A DNA stretch of 64,000 nucleotides from Aurelia coerulea. Taxonomy: Eukaryota; Cnidaria; Scyphozoa; Semaeostomeae; Ulmaridae. Shown here one piece after another: positions 9,437 to 20,369 of the stretch. Location: the NCBI GenBank assembly GCA_039566865.1, contig CM076948.1, positions 12,225,001-12,289,000 on the forward strand, given 5' to 3'. Position 1 is the first letter of the stretch. Each line of letters begins with the position of its first letter. The translations under genes were made by a program, and so were the position numbers. The notes under the pieces are model-generated. The model did no database searches. It worked only from the letters and a program-made list of their open reading frames with translations, and was not told the DNA's origin.

Positions 9437-10427
9437 TTCTGTGGACCACTCCACCCTTATATCAAAGCTTCCTCTCTACGGTGCGGTATTGAGAATGCAG
9501 AGCAGAGGTGGATTCAAAATTACCTCACACAACGGTCACAAATTGCATGTTTCGAAGGAGAACTATCAACAGAAAAAAATATCACATATGGAGTTCCCCA
9601 AGTCTCAATACTAGGTCCTTTGCTTTTCCTCATTCATTTCAACGACGTCCACATATATATCGAAAACTGCAAAACTATAATGTGTGCTGATGATACTGTT
9701 CTGTTATTTTCGGACAAATCACAGGCTGAGATAGATAAGGCAATCAACCACGATGCCAATCTCTTACACATTTGGCTCTGCAATAACGGTGTCATTCTGA
9801 ACTCAAATCGTGGAAAAATTGAATTAATGATGTTTGGCACAGCAGCAAGGAGGTAGAAGACAGAATATGAAACGATCATGCAAGTTGATTCCAAGCCCAT
9901 AAACAATACTAATTACAAATACCTGGGAATTCATCTAGATCTATCACTATCATTGAATGACCATACTCATAAAGTTTGCAAAAGGCGTCAAGTAGACTAG
10001 GCCTGTTGAGACGTATGCTGCCCTTGACCTGCATAAAGCAATGGTACAGCCAGTCACTACATACTGCAGTACAGCGTTCTTATCCATGTCAGAGGCAAAT
10101 CGAAAGAAATGTGAAAGGCTAGAGAAAGGAGCCGTCAAGATTATATTTGGAGGACGCTAAGAAGATCGTATGTTTCGCTTATTTACCAATATGCAGAACA
10201 TGCAGTGTGCTGCTTTTGTGTTCAGATGTTTGAACAAAACTGCTCCTGATGTATTTCATGACCATTTTGAGAAGGCTGACCACCAAAAAGCTACAATAAT
10301 CAATGGACGCTACTTAGAAGTTCCAAAAGTAAATAAAAACAGAGAGCGCAAAGAGAAGATCTATAATGCATTGCCAACGCATTTAAAAACCTTTCAAGAA
10401 AGGACTCAAAGAACATTTTATGGATGA
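9437..10427 (+). pseudogene. RT palm and C-terminal domain, family C LINE
   Basis: This contains RWIQNYLTQRSQIACFEGEL, GVPQVSILGPLLFLIHFNDV and CADDTVLLFSDKS. The catalytic box is CADD instead of the usual YADD/FADD. A block ending MMFGTAARR follows; after a stop comes NYKYLGIHLDLSLSLNDHTH, then the tail CLNKTAPDVFHDHFEK...NALPTHLKTFQERTQ ending at 10427. Stops and frameshifts interrupt it. It is most similar in style to the RT fragment at 12749-13676. Confidence 0.85.
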
Positions 10428-10640
10428 ATCAACTCTTTATGTAACATTAATAATATATTCTTAAGCTATAGCAACTATTTAACTGTAAACTTTTAGATCT
10501 GAGCATTTTATTTGCTTTTAAAAAACAGGGCTTCTCTTGATAGTAGCTATATTGTAGCTGATTGATCACCCTGTATAAAGATTGTATTATTATTCTGATC
10601 ATTATTGTAATTATTATTATTGTTATGACCATGCTAATGA
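10428..10640 (+). other. 3' UTR of family C LINE with (ATT)n-like tail
   Basis: AT-rich non-coding sequence after the LINE stop. It ends in ATTATTATT-type repeats around 10584-10622, as at the 3' end of the related fragment (13820-13842). This is likely the LINE 3' tail. Confidence 0.45.
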
Positions 10641-10649
10641 ACCATAACA

Positions 10650-10792
10650 AGTTCAAAAATAAATGCAACATAAATCAACTCAAATCAACCCTTCATCTTG
10701 AAAGTTTAAGACTGCTGGTGCGAGAAAGACAAAGTTGGATAACATTAGTGAACGACATTTGTGTTGCTGCTAGAGCAGAAAAAAACTTATAG
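10650..10792 (+). pseudogene. Possible tail of another LINE
   Basis: The frame STLHLESLRLLVRERQSWIT then LVNDICVAARAEKNL stop resembles the ending of craft-like/RTE LINE proteins, which typically have a D/R-R-x-x-W-R-x-L-V segment just before the stop. It is only about 45 residues, so the assignment is tentative. Confidence 0.35.
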
Positions 10793-10949
10793 TTCTTCAA
10801 TGCAGAATTGCTATCATATATGTCGCAAATAAGTAATGTCTCCATAGAGTCATACCTTTTTTCATATTCAATTCAAAATTCATGTCTATTCCCTTTATAA
10901 TACATATGAACAATTACCTAAGGAATGAATTGATTTGTTTTTATTTTAG

Positions 10950-11063
10950 TGAGATATGGCGGATACAGTTTAGGAAGCTCTCGGATAAAGTTCAGAAACT
11001 GTCAGTTGAAGCCAAAAAGCCTCCCAATAAAGATGTAATATGGAAGCAAGAAACGATTTCTTG
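10950..11063 (+). CDS. Candidate host-gene exon 1 (unrecognised)
   Basis: The open frame EIWRIQFRKLSDKVQKLSVE, AKKPPNKDVIWKQETIS is bounded by TTATTTTAG just before it and GTAAGG just after, both good splice consensus. The frame enters after one leading base and leaves two bases at the end. With the next candidate exon (11234) the phase matches. The product would be basic and helical; I do not recognise it. No transposon motif is visible. Confidence 0.35.
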
Positions 11064-11233
11064 GTAAGGGTTTTGTGTTATTTGGCTTATTTGTATTTTA
11101 TAGCATGGTGATTCATAAGACTCATGAATAATGGTTCATTTGTCATTTTTTAGATTACTTTGATGTTGTGTATCACTACCGCCCCTCCATGATGGATATA
11201 AATCTATTTTTGGCCTATTCCCATTTGTCGTAG

Positions 11234-11321
11234 CGTAAAGAAGCTCAGGAAAAAAGAAGCTACGAAACTTCTGAAAAAAAAGAATCCATACTCAGGACTT
11301 CCCGAGAAGACAAACTTGGCT
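11234..11321 (+). CDS. Candidate host-gene exon 2 (unrecognised)
   Basis: Preceded by CGTAG and followed by GTAAGG, this encodes VKKLRKKEATKLLKKKNPYS then GLPEKTNLA, a lysine-rich segment in phase with the exon at 10950. It ends on a codon boundary, so it does not join directly to the exon-like ORF at 12033, whose reading frame needs two preceding bases. Transcript data are needed to decide. Confidence 0.3.
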
Positions 11322-11329
11322 GTAAGGTA

Positions 11330-12030
11330 TAGATGTCCTATATTGATTTTTCTGCCTCTCATGTAAAGGTTCTTTCAACGGCACAATGTGTTGCTCTTGA
11401 GTTACTGCTCTGAACGTGCACCCACCTGAACGATAGTGGAAACACTTTTTACTTCTCGCCTAAAGGAATTGCTCGCCCAGTATTAGATGTCCAAAGCTTC
11501 TTTGTACCAGTTCATTAGGTTTAACTGCCCCTCGACTTTGTACTTCAATAGTTGCAGCTTATTTGGCTATCGTGCGATTGCAATCATAATTATGCATACT
11601 GTTTGCTTTTGCTATAAACTTTCACGCGCATTTTGAGTTTTCGTTACTATGATAGAACCAGCTGTCTCGAATTTTTCTATAATTAAGAAAAGTTAAGTCG
11701 CTAAAATTATTATTGAAATAATTTGTTTGCATGGTCTAGCCTCTAAACTAACTGGAAAATCACTGCATGAATTTATTTTAACATGCTGGTTAACCACTGG
11801 AGTTTTTAGCATCAGCTCTCGGATAGTATACTCATTATGGTGCATCTTTGGTTCAAATGATATTTTCGCTGCAAAACAAGTCTTTTAAAAGGCATCTAAG
11901 ATCATACATATCTTTTACCATTACGTTAATGACACTTGCACCCTGATTTTTCCTGTCATTCTGACAAGTCAGTAACAATTTACATTGATTTAAAATCAGC
12001 CATTTTTTGTTAGAAGTTATTTGTTTTTGT
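11330..12030. other. Intergenic or intronic DNA, nothing recognised
   Basis: AT-rich sequence between the candidate exons. I see no ORF of note, inverted repeat or transposon motif. Confidence 0.4.
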
Positions 12031-12032
12031 AG

Positions 12033-12243
12033 TTTCCTTGAAATTCGATGGGTGCTAGTATTTACAGACGTTAGTGGAAAACGTTACGAATTTATATCAA
12101 GAGATGCAAAGAGTAACACAACATCGTTCTCTGTCTCTTGGGATGAAGTGGACATTTCTCTCTCTGGCAAATATATATCCATGGAAATATATGCCATGTG
12201 CCCTCTCTTTTTCAATGAATCTGGAAAACCTGCTACAAAAAGG
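12033..12243 (+). CDS. Candidate host-gene exon (unrecognised, N-glycosylation sites)
   Basis: The stretch is flanked by TTTTTGTAG and GTAAAC. It encodes RWVLVFTDVSGKRYEFISRD, NTTSFSVSWDEVDISLSGKY and a segment ending CPLFFNESGKPATKR. N-x-T/S sites (NTT, NES), alternating hydrophobic strands and a Cys suggest an extracellular beta-rich domain, but I cannot name the family. A shifted frame is also open for much of the stretch. Confidence 0.35.
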
Positions 12244-12748
12244 TAAACTTCATGTTATGATGTATATTGATTTGAGATCTGGCAGCAAACCACATTTGAA
12301 ATAGCGACAGAAGTGATAAAAAATTTGGTTTCCTGCGATTTGCAACTCTGTGACGCCACTTTTTTATATGTTTTGATAAAGTAAATTGAGAAAGGCGATG
12401 AATATTTAAATTCCCGTAGTACCACTTCACTGTGAAATTCTTTTAATAACTTACTTCGCTGGATTAGGAGCTGTGTCTTTACTAAAAATCATGAAGGCAT
12501 CAATTCTGATGTTACGTCTTCTTCTCAAAAATACATTTGGCAACTTGATGTTTGGGATTTTTTTGCCGTTTTCCCAGGATCTTGATGTTTGATTTTTGAG
12601 ATTTACTTTACCCCTCTTCCTTGGATGACTTATGACCCTTTGGCAGGGTTTTTCAATATTTCTTAAAATTTGAAGACTACGAATTCAACAGCTTCTACCT
12701 TCATCTTCTTGATATTCTGTTAGCTGATATTCTGATATTCTGATATTC

Positions 12749-13676
12749 TGATGTCACGCCAGTATTTTGTGGAGTACCACAAGGATCGATTATTGGTCCT
12801 CTGTTGTTTATAATGCATTTTAATGCGGCTCACACTGTTCTACACAATTCTAAAATCATACCATACGCTGATGATACAGTCATATTTGTGTCAGGCAGTT
12901 CCTTAGATGAAATTGAAGGCAAGCTAAATAATGACCTGGGACACCTAAAAGCCTGGTTCGATGGAAATGAACTACTGGTAAACTTGAAAAAAGGAAAAAC
13001 AGAATCAATGATCTTTGGCACAGCTAAACGACTAGGTAAAACAGAGAAAAAGGAGATGAAAGTTGAAGTAACTGGAACATCGATTGCAGGGACCCTAAGT
13101 TACAAATATCTTGGAGTACATCTAGATCAATCATTGAACTTTGCAACCCACTTTGACAAGATTTATAAAAAGGCTACAGGAAGATTAAATCTACTTCGAC
13201 GCATCAGGAGCTCCATTGACTCTGCGAGCGCTGAAAAGATCTATCGCACCATGATAATGCCTGTTTTTGGATATTGTGGTTCACTGTCCCTCGGATGGTC
13301 TTCATCATACAAGAAAAGAATTGAAAGTCTTGAGCGTAGAAGCCTTGATGTTATTAGATCGACCAAGGTTGCATCTGTCAGCTTGCGTGTGCCTAGTATC
13401 GAAGCAGGAGTGAAAAAGAGGTCCTGTAATTTGGTGTTTGATACCTTACAAGGCAATGTCTGTGATGCAATGAAAGATTACTTCGTTATAAATGCTCATG
13501 GAAAAAATACTAGAAACGACCAACATCTCGTTAAGTTGCCTCAAGTGAAAACAGAATTTGGACGCAAAGGTTTTTATTATCTGGCAGGAAAAGAATTTAA
13601 TGACTTACCACTAAGTGCCAGAAAGATTGAATCTAGAATTCTTTTTAGACGATTTTTAGAAACTCATTTTATTTGA
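12749..13676 (+). pseudogene. LINE RT palm to C-terminus (family C relative)
   Basis: Starting at DVTPVFCGVPQGSIIGPLLF, this keeps an intact frame for about 305 residues: YADDTVIFVSGSS catalytic box, KAWFDGNELLVNLKKGKTES, YKYLGVHLDQSLNFATHFDK, and the tail FRRFLETHFI before the stop. It is the best preserved frame among the family C relatives but is 5'-truncated: the fingers, endonuclease and ORF1 are missing. The 5' junction lies at a short GATATTCT tandem repeat (12713-12748), which may be target or filler DNA. Confidence 0.9.
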
Positions 13677-13842
13677 TGTAAAACTATTTTATCTTTGGAT
13701 TGGACTGTATTGGACTCTTGTAATTAGTTTTTAGATCTTTTACCATTAATTTATTAAGTATCAGGACCCTAATGATAACAGTATGTATTGTACTGATAGG
13801 TTATCCTGTTAAAACATTCGATTATTATTATTATTATTACTA
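13677..13842 (+). other. LINE 3' UTR ending in (ATT)n
   Basis: A short 3' UTR follows the stop and ends in about seven ATT units at 13821-13842, the likely 3' tail of the LINE fragment. Confidence 0.6.
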
Positions 13843-14325
13843 CATGCATATCTTTTTGGAGGTACGAATGCTGACTTGAAGTTGTGAAGCTCAGTTTTGT
13901 TCGCATCAATTTCCTTTGCTTTCACACTTATTTTAGGACTGCTATCAATTTCTCGTGTCCTCTTTGTCAGCACAGAGTAGCCATTTTCTACTGGATACTT
14001 GTCCAAGGCAACGAAAGCATAGCAAACACCGATTGAAATGCATGCAGGGTATCTTGCATTTGCTGCTGTAGTGACAAACCAGAAATTCGTGCCTCGATAT
14101 AGCGATGCCTTTTAAGCACCAAAAACATAACCCATCATCTCAACAAACCGGCAAAATACTGTTCACTACCATTTCCCTTAGAGATGATGGAATAGACATT
14201 TAAAACGATTTCTGTGTGTTTGATATGGAGGCTTAACAGTACCATATACTCGATGTATTTTTGTTTGAAGAGATAAGGAAAGCCGGATTTCGAATTAATT
14301 GCCAATCACCATACAACACATCAAC
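13843..14325. other. Unassigned sequence with a minus-strand ORF
   Basis: On the minus strand from about 14063 to 13845 an open frame reads FVALDKYPVENGYSVLTKRT then SPKISVKAKEIDANKTELHN. It could be a host exon because an AG precedes it, but no donor fits and it ends in the (ATT)n repeat. I do not recognise the sequence. Confidence 0.25.
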
Positions 14326-14345
14326 CCTCCCTTGCTGTTCGTTCT

Positions 14346-14829
14346 GTGTATCTTGACATTTCTAAGACATTTGATAGGGTATGGCACGATGGTCTAATTT
14401 ATGAATTAAAGCGATGTGGTGTCTCAGGACAACTTCTTTCTCTCATCCAAAGTTTTCTCAAGGATCGAAAGAAGAGGACTGTACTGAATGGACAGAGTTC
14501 TAATTGGGGAGATATTTCGGCTGGGGTACCCCAGGGCTCTATTTTAGGACCGTTTGTTTTTCCTGGTGTATATGATTGATCTATCTGTAGGCTTGAAGTG
14601 CAATGTTAAGCTATTTGCTGATGATACATCATTATTCAAAGTGGTAGAGGATTCCAATGCAGCTGCCAATGATATGAACCATGACTTGGGTTTGATAAGT
14701 CAGTGGGCTCACGCTTGGAGAATGTCATTTAATCCTGATCCGCAAAAACAAGCTGTTGAATTGGCATTTTCAAGGAAGAGAATTGAACTTGATGATCACC
14801 CAGTGATATTTTTAACGACATACCTATGA
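14346..14829 (+). pseudogene. Family A RT palm
   Basis: Two overlapping frames: first RSVYLDISKTFDRVWHDGLI to AGVPQGSILGPF, then VKLFADDTSLFKVVEDSNAA to WAHAWRMSFNPDPQKQ. The catalytic aspartates (D in LDISK, FADD) are retained, so the loss of function comes from the frameshift near 14560 and the missing N-terminus. RT fingers and APE endonuclease are absent. Confidence 0.85.
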
Positions 14830-15834
14830 AGAAAATGAATGAACAGAAACATTTAGGAGTTATCCTGGACTCAAACCTATCTTTCTCAGCTCACATCAAA
14901 GCAGCTATCTCTAAAACAAGAAATGGCATTGGTTTGCTGCAATATTTCTCCAAATATCTGCCAAGGCATACCCTAAATGAATTATAAAAGCTCTATGTTC
15001 AACCCCATCTGGACTATGGTGATGTCATTTACCATATTCCTGCTAAAGTATGCGAATTCAGTCAAATTATCATTTTACCAAATTTAATGGAAGAGCTAAA
15101 GTCTGTGCAGTATTCTGCTGCTTTGGCTGTAACAGGAACATGGAAGGGAACATCCCGAGAGAAGCTGTACACAGAGCTTGGTTGGGAGTCACTAAGTTCC
15201 CGAAGATGGAGTAGACGGCTTACCTTGTTCTATAAGTTTTTAAATGATCTTAGCCCTGAGTATACAGTAGATCCAATACCCCCTCTTCATCATTCGCAGT
15301 ACCGTCTACACGACCAGGGTGTCATAGGGCGACTAAAGGCAAGGACAGAAAATTTAAAGTCTAACTTCTATCCTAACAGTTTAATCCGAATGGAACAAGC
15401 GTGAGCCTGAATTGAGACTTGCACCTTCTGTTGCTGTTTTTAAGAAAAAAATCTTATCAATAATCCGCCCCCTGTAAAATCTGTCTTTGGAATTCACTAT
15501 CCAAAAGGATGATTCTATCTCACTCAACTTGATGCTGGTCTAAGCAAGTTGAATGTCCATAAATTCAAGCATAATTTTAGGGATACCATAAACCCAATGT
15601 GCCCAACAAACGATGGCATTGGGGATACGGAGCACTATCTGTTGCTCTGCCCCTCTTTTGATGTTCAACGGCAAAATCTTCTCGCTGGAATTGCTGTATA
15701 TGCAAATCACCGATCTTCGAAATGATACTCTGACGCAACTTTTAATATAGGGTGATCAAGACCTTCTAATAACTTGAACAGAAGTATACTCGAATTGACG
15801 TTACGTTTCATTCACGAAACTGGTCGGTTTGACT
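14830..15834 (+). pseudogene. Family A RT thumb and C-terminal domain
   Basis: The reading continues KKMNEQKHLGVILDSNLSFS, then LSPEYTVDPIPPLHHSQYRL, then after a TGA the tail GLSYLTQLDAGLSKLNVHKF and MCPTNDGIGDTEHYLLLCPS. The Cys-x(n)-His-x4-Cys cluster near the end is a putative nucleic-acid-binding motif conserved in all family A copies here. Frameshifts occur after about 15720. Confidence 0.8.
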
Positions 15835-16221
15835 AAGATCCTTTGTAATTTCAGTACCAAGCAACCGCCAAATCCCTTACCTTAAATAATCTGTTTCTTT
15901 GTAAGTTCTGGTTAACATTAGATACTGGGCACAGTTTGCGACCTCAATCCAACGAAGTGCTGCTCGTGACTTTTTCAAATTTCATCACAAACCTGACCTG
16001 GCATCTGATGTTAGGCAGAATCTAATATAGTATCCATTAGGTTTTAATCGTTGGTAGCGTATCTAATTGCATGTAGTTTAACGTTGCGTGTCTTTTCTAT
16101 TGGCCATGGGGTAGTCATTGTCCTTCGCTCCCCTTGGCATCATCCCTGTAGTGTTGTATAGTATTAGGAAGGTATAGTAGAATGTAAGATTTATTGTAAT
16201 ATTTCATATGTATAAAAAAAA

Positions 16222-16945
16222 CCACGTCAACCAACAATGATATTTTGTGTTGCCTTGGGCTATTGGTCAGCATTGATTTCCCTCCAAATAGGGACTTGTG
16301 CAGCTCTTGGAAAATTGGCTGAAATTCATCACCACATATTCACAAGAATTGAGAGAAATGTGTAGTGGGCTGAGCAATGGAGCAATGTTCGCCTTCTGAG
16401 TAAATAATCTGTATACACAAAACTGGACTGGCCAATCACCAATGAATGTTATTTGAAATTCATCACATGGAATGCTTCCAGGAACGCATTATATAATATC
16501 AGTGGGAGCTCTACGATATCTACCACCTTGTATCCCTTCCATCTTATATCTCTTATCTCTTTATGACTCCTGAACCAAGAAGCGTTGTCTGATTGTTTCT
16601 TGGTCAAAACTTTCATTATTCCAATGAAGCATCAAATGGACGTGAAGACTTTTGTCAAAGTTTTGAGATCTGCTGGCTGTTTGGGTGTCCGTTTTCTTGA
16701 CTACTTATTGCTGGAAGACCTGGAAAAATCTTTGTAAGAAGCGTTGTAATGTGCATTGTCTGAGCTTACTCTTTTTGATCTGATCTATGCATGGTTTGAA
16801 CGTCATCTATGAATGTTGCATAATTAACTTTAGTTTTTGCATCTCGAAAGAAAAGTCTGCACGCTCTGAGTACGCATAGATGCGGCCTGTTTGTTTGCCA
16901 ACATATTCAAAACTTTCACTAAACAAGATTTCATCTTTTTGTTTG
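16222..16945. other. Unassigned AT-rich sequence
   Basis: I see no convincing ORF, repeat or transposon terminus between the end of the family A LINE and the 3' end of the family B LINE. Confidence 0.4.
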
Positions 16946-17210
16946 TCAACTTATTTTCATTCGATTATCTTTATCTAGCTATACATATTTACAATATATA
17001 CAATTAATCTAAATCGAACATACAAATATATAAATTAAGAAATGAAGAAATCAACAAATAAGTTAAGTAAGTTGAATATTCAAGACATGTATGGACATAA
17101 TATGGACAAGGTTTACTGGGTACAATTGAATTCACATGCGTTATAAATATACAAATATTTTTCATAATCTTGATATTTTTCTAAAATTCAGGTGAATGTT
17201 GACAAGCATT

Positions 17211-17768
17211 TCATTTACAATTTGGTCCATTCCATTGTTTTATCATGCGTTTAAAAGAATTTAAGTTGTTGGCAGATTTAGTTTCATTTGGCAATTCATT
17301 CCAGATTTGAGGTCCTAGTGATCGAAGACTGTTTGAACCAAATGTGACTTGATTTGGTATATGATGTTGTAAGTCGTACGGATTTCGTGATGAATATCTA
17401 GAAGATTTTATTTTGAAAATATCACGCATGAAAGATGGATTGAGATGTTTCAAGGTCTTTAAAACTTCTCTACAGAGAACTCTCAGACGGGAAACATGCA
17501 TAGTACATCTTTCTGATTTCAAGAGTAATTCACTGTAAGAGGATCGGGGATCATTGTACAAAAATCTAAAAGCACGTTCTTGAATCTTCTCAAGTTTTTG
17601 CAAAGAGTTAGCTGATGAGAAGTACCATACTAGTGGGCAATAGTTGAAATTGGAATATACAAAACTTTGCACAAGAATTTTCCTTTCATTAAAGCCAATG
17701 AATTGTTCGAGTCTTTTTAACACATTAAGTTGTGATGCTGCTTTTCTACAAAGAGATATGCTGTTCAA
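17211..17768 (-). pseudogene. Family B post-RT C-terminal domain
   Basis: The frame of 185 codons reads AASQLNVLKRLEQFIGFNER, VQSFVYSNFNYCPLVWYFSS, LEKIQERAFRFLYNDPRSSY and ends LNSFKRMIKQWNGPNCK. It is uninterrupted. The SNFNYCPLVW and KLQERALRFLYND phrases are conserved in the copy at 34575-35189. It begins just after a stop that separates it from the RT frame. Confidence 0.9.
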
Positions 17769-17817
17769 AATTTAGCTTATAATCTTGCTGAATACCTAAC
17801 AATTTGACTGATTCTTC

Positions 17818-18726
17818 CTACTGGATAATTTTACCTTGGATGCTGATATGCTCGCCGCAGGTATTTGTTTGATCCTTTCTAATAAGGAGTGCATGGAATT
17901 TTTCTGGGTTAGCAATCATTTGATTCTGTTTCAGCCAAGTCAAAGCAACCCCAGCTTCTTCTTCCAGTACCCCAATCAAATCTGATAGGGTCTTGGAAAA
18001 ATAAACCAGATTATTATCGGCGGCATAATTATGCATTGTTGCTTGTTTGATTAACAAAAAGAGATCGTTTATGTAAACATTAAACAGAATAGGGCCCAAA
18101 ACTGAGCCTTGAGGTACCCTTGATAAAATAGTTTGGAAAGAGCTGTACGTATTATCGATTCTCACGGACTGTTTCCGCCGTTTTAGATAAGAGTAGATAA
18201 GGACAAGAGCATTTTCATTCAAGCCATAGGCATGTAGTTTGGCTATTTGCAGGTCGTGTGGAATACAATCAAAAGCTTTCGATAGATCCATAAGGATGGC
18301 CCCTACAATATTATCATTATCAAGTTTAGCTCTCCATTCTTCGGTCATTCTTATCAAGACATGTTGCGCGCCATATGCTTTTCTGTAGGCAGCGATGAAG
18401 ATTGCAAGGGTCTCATCTAGGTATAGGATGAGTTGGTTTTTCAAAATCTTTTTATAGATTTTGGAAAATATGTTTAAAATATTGACTGGACGAAAGTTTC
18501 TTTCACCTGTAAGATTAGGCTCCCCTTTATCTAAAGGGCATACTGCGGCTCGTTTTCCATTGTCTGGAAACCTATGGGTACGTATGCTGTTGTTTATAGC
18601 ATCTGTAAAAGGAACTGTGAGCTCGTCTGCTGCCAATAAAATAAATTTTGGAGGTATTTGATCTTCTCTAGTAGATTTTCTACGGTCCAAAGACCTTAGT
18701 TGTTTCCTAACTTCGGGATTTTGCAC
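17818..18726 (-). pseudogene. Family B reverse transcriptase
   Basis: A 302-codon frame contains the RT blocks: RKSTREDQIPPKFILLAADE, F-R-P-V-N-I-L-N, LMDLSKAFDCIPHDLQIAKL, RVPQGSVLGPILFNVYINDL and the catalytic region NYAADNNLVYFSKTLSD, where the expected YADD is YAAD. That Asp-to-Ala change in the metal-binding pair predicts an inactive enzyme, independently of the frameshifts elsewhere. In the copy at 52.6 kb the box is YADD. Confidence 0.9.
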
Positions 18727-18925
18727 TTCTTTAAAGGAAAATGAGTCAAACTTGTTGTAGGGTTTAGCATGATAGCTAAAACACTCGGATGGTTTTTATA
18801 TTTTTCAAGAATCAGTCTAATAAGTTGCCGATCATCATCGATCGCGGCTGTATCAGCTATGTTGCAAGGTTTTGTACCACTAGACTTTTCCACGATATTA
18901 ATGTAGTGGTCATTAAAGATCTTGG

Positions 18926-19879
18926 TCAGTTTTGGTCATCAGTGACAATTTCATTGTTTTTAACAAGGGAAATATCATTACCAGCCAATCCTCCTTTGTC
19001 AGAAGGAAATGGTTTAACAAGATTCCAGAAAGCACGATTCGACGCGAGACCATGTTCTGTTGCTTTTTTGAAGTGCTGTTTGATTGTCTTTTTTCTCAAG
19101 GAAACGCATTTATTTCTTTGTCTTTTGAAATTATTTTCATTTTCTTTCGTAGGATTTTTGTTGAATTTTTTCTTTAGTCTTGTTCTGGTATATATTCCCT
19201 TCTTTAGTTCATGAGTCATGAAAGGAGCACTGTTTCCTCGTTGCACGTTTGTTTTTAGCGGGGCGTGTTTGTCAACTATTTTTCGAAAAGTACGGACAAG
19301 ATTATCATAAGCCTGTTCAGGATCCTCAGGAGCACCAAAATTTGCCAGCTTTACATCTGACAAGAAGTTTTCGGCAACAAACTTTTTGTAACTTCGATAC
19401 TTGATTACTTTGGGCTTAAGTCTAGGGAGGTGAGACTTGATAACAGATCTTTTTTGAAAGCATCTCGGCCGATTTGTAAGGATGGCATCAATGGAAGAAC
19501 TACTGTTCTTGATAAAGCATGTTTTAACAGTCACTAAATTTGATAGCCCGAAGACATCACAAAAGGAAATTAGCTTACTGTGTCCAGCGTCTTTCCGATT
19601 TAGGGAGTCAATGTTGATGTCCCCCATTACAATGACGTTGTCGTATTTATCTAAAGCAGAGTTTGAAGTAGCTGAGAGATCGCGAAAGAAAGAATCTATG
19701 TTGCCACAATCAGGGGGCCGGTAAATACAATAGACGATCCATATCTTTTTGTCCACCATTAGTTCGGAGCACAATAGTTCTAGAGAAGGAGTCTCTAACG
19801 CTGGTACTCGATTACAAACTACTCCTTTCCTAGCATACAACATGATTCCCCTGCCAAATTCGTTTCTGTCACGACGCAT
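18926..19879 (-). pseudogene. Family B APE endonuclease C-terminal half and linker
   Basis: The 317-codon frame begins RRDRNEFGRGIMLYARKGVV and includes CIYRPPDCGNIDSFFRDLSA, VIVMGDINIDSLNRKDAG (the G-D-x-N motif), SSSSIDAILTNRP and VIKSHLPRLKPK (usual S-D-H becomes S-H-L). The linker ends with SNRAFWNLVKPFPSDKGGLA. The D-H catalytic pair appears altered, so nuclease loss is possible. Confidence 0.85.
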
Positions 19880-20234
19880 AGGTTTCTGGTATTTTTTTCA
19901 CAAGAAAAATGTCCGTTTTGAAGTCAGAATTAATTTTAGTTTCCTCTATGACTGAAACATCAGGTAAACATCTTTCCATAAGCATCCTTAAGTCAATAAT
20001 CTTATGTCGCAGACTATTTATATTCAAGAAACCTATGAGGGGATGGTTATGGTACTCTGTCTTTAGGCTAAAAAGTTTGTCTATATCGCTTGAATCATTT
20101 GACTCCGAAGAAATAACTTGTGCAGAAAACGATAGGGTAGATGAATCAACGAGGGTTAGGCTATCGTTTACGGAAAACAAAGAGCCCAGGTGACAAGTCA
20201 ATATCAAGGCATGCATTGGAGACAGACTTGGCAT
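19869..20234 (-). pseudogene. Family B endonuclease N-terminal part
   Basis: The frame includes NHPLIGFLNINSLRHKIIDL and LPDVSVIEETKINSDF: L-N-I-N-S-L-R and E-T-K motifs are the N-terminal catalytic blocks (Asn, Glu) of APE-like endonucleases. About 60 upstream residues are Ser-rich (SESNDSSDID). It overlaps the next frame at 19869-19879, implying a frameshift. Confidence 0.85.
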
Positions 20235-20369
20235 CTACTGACGCGTCTTTGTGGCTTTCAATGTGAGTTGAATGGTCAGTTATATCAGATGTTCTTAAAG
20301 CTGTTTCTAACTCACAAGCTGAAAGTATAGGATTTAAATTGTACACATAAAACTTTGAGTGTTCAAGTC

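Larger units (their letters stand above)
4216..10430 (+). mobile_element. Family C LINE broken by four insertions
   Basis: A single plus-strand non-LTR element, in order: hydrophobic leader with a 2A-like end (4222-4470), zinc finger (4480-4640), APE endonuclease (4720-5180, 6423-6600), linker, RT (8820-9860) and C-terminal domain (to 10427). It is interrupted at 5184-6068, 6088-6409, 6853-8544 and about 9138-9430. Removing the first three with one TSD copy each restores the frame at KQQI/KEP, EPTRI and KYRHI/YDKDKK. Many frameshifts and stops show it is long dead. It resembles CR1-group LINEs with PHD-like fingers. Confidence 0.8.
14326..16221 (+). mobile_element. 5'-truncated family A LINE
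   Basis: This runs from RT palm (SVYLDISKTFDRVWHDGLIY at about 14346) to the C-terminal Cys/His region and a 3' UTR ending near 16221 in TATGTATAAAAAAAA. Frameshifts near 14560 and 14820 and an in-frame TAA near 14985 inactivate it. The 3' UTR holds a short inverted pair (ACATTAGATACTGG and CTGGCATCTGATGT) at 15912-16005 that corresponds to the insertion point in the copy at 33.3 kb. Confidence 0.85.
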
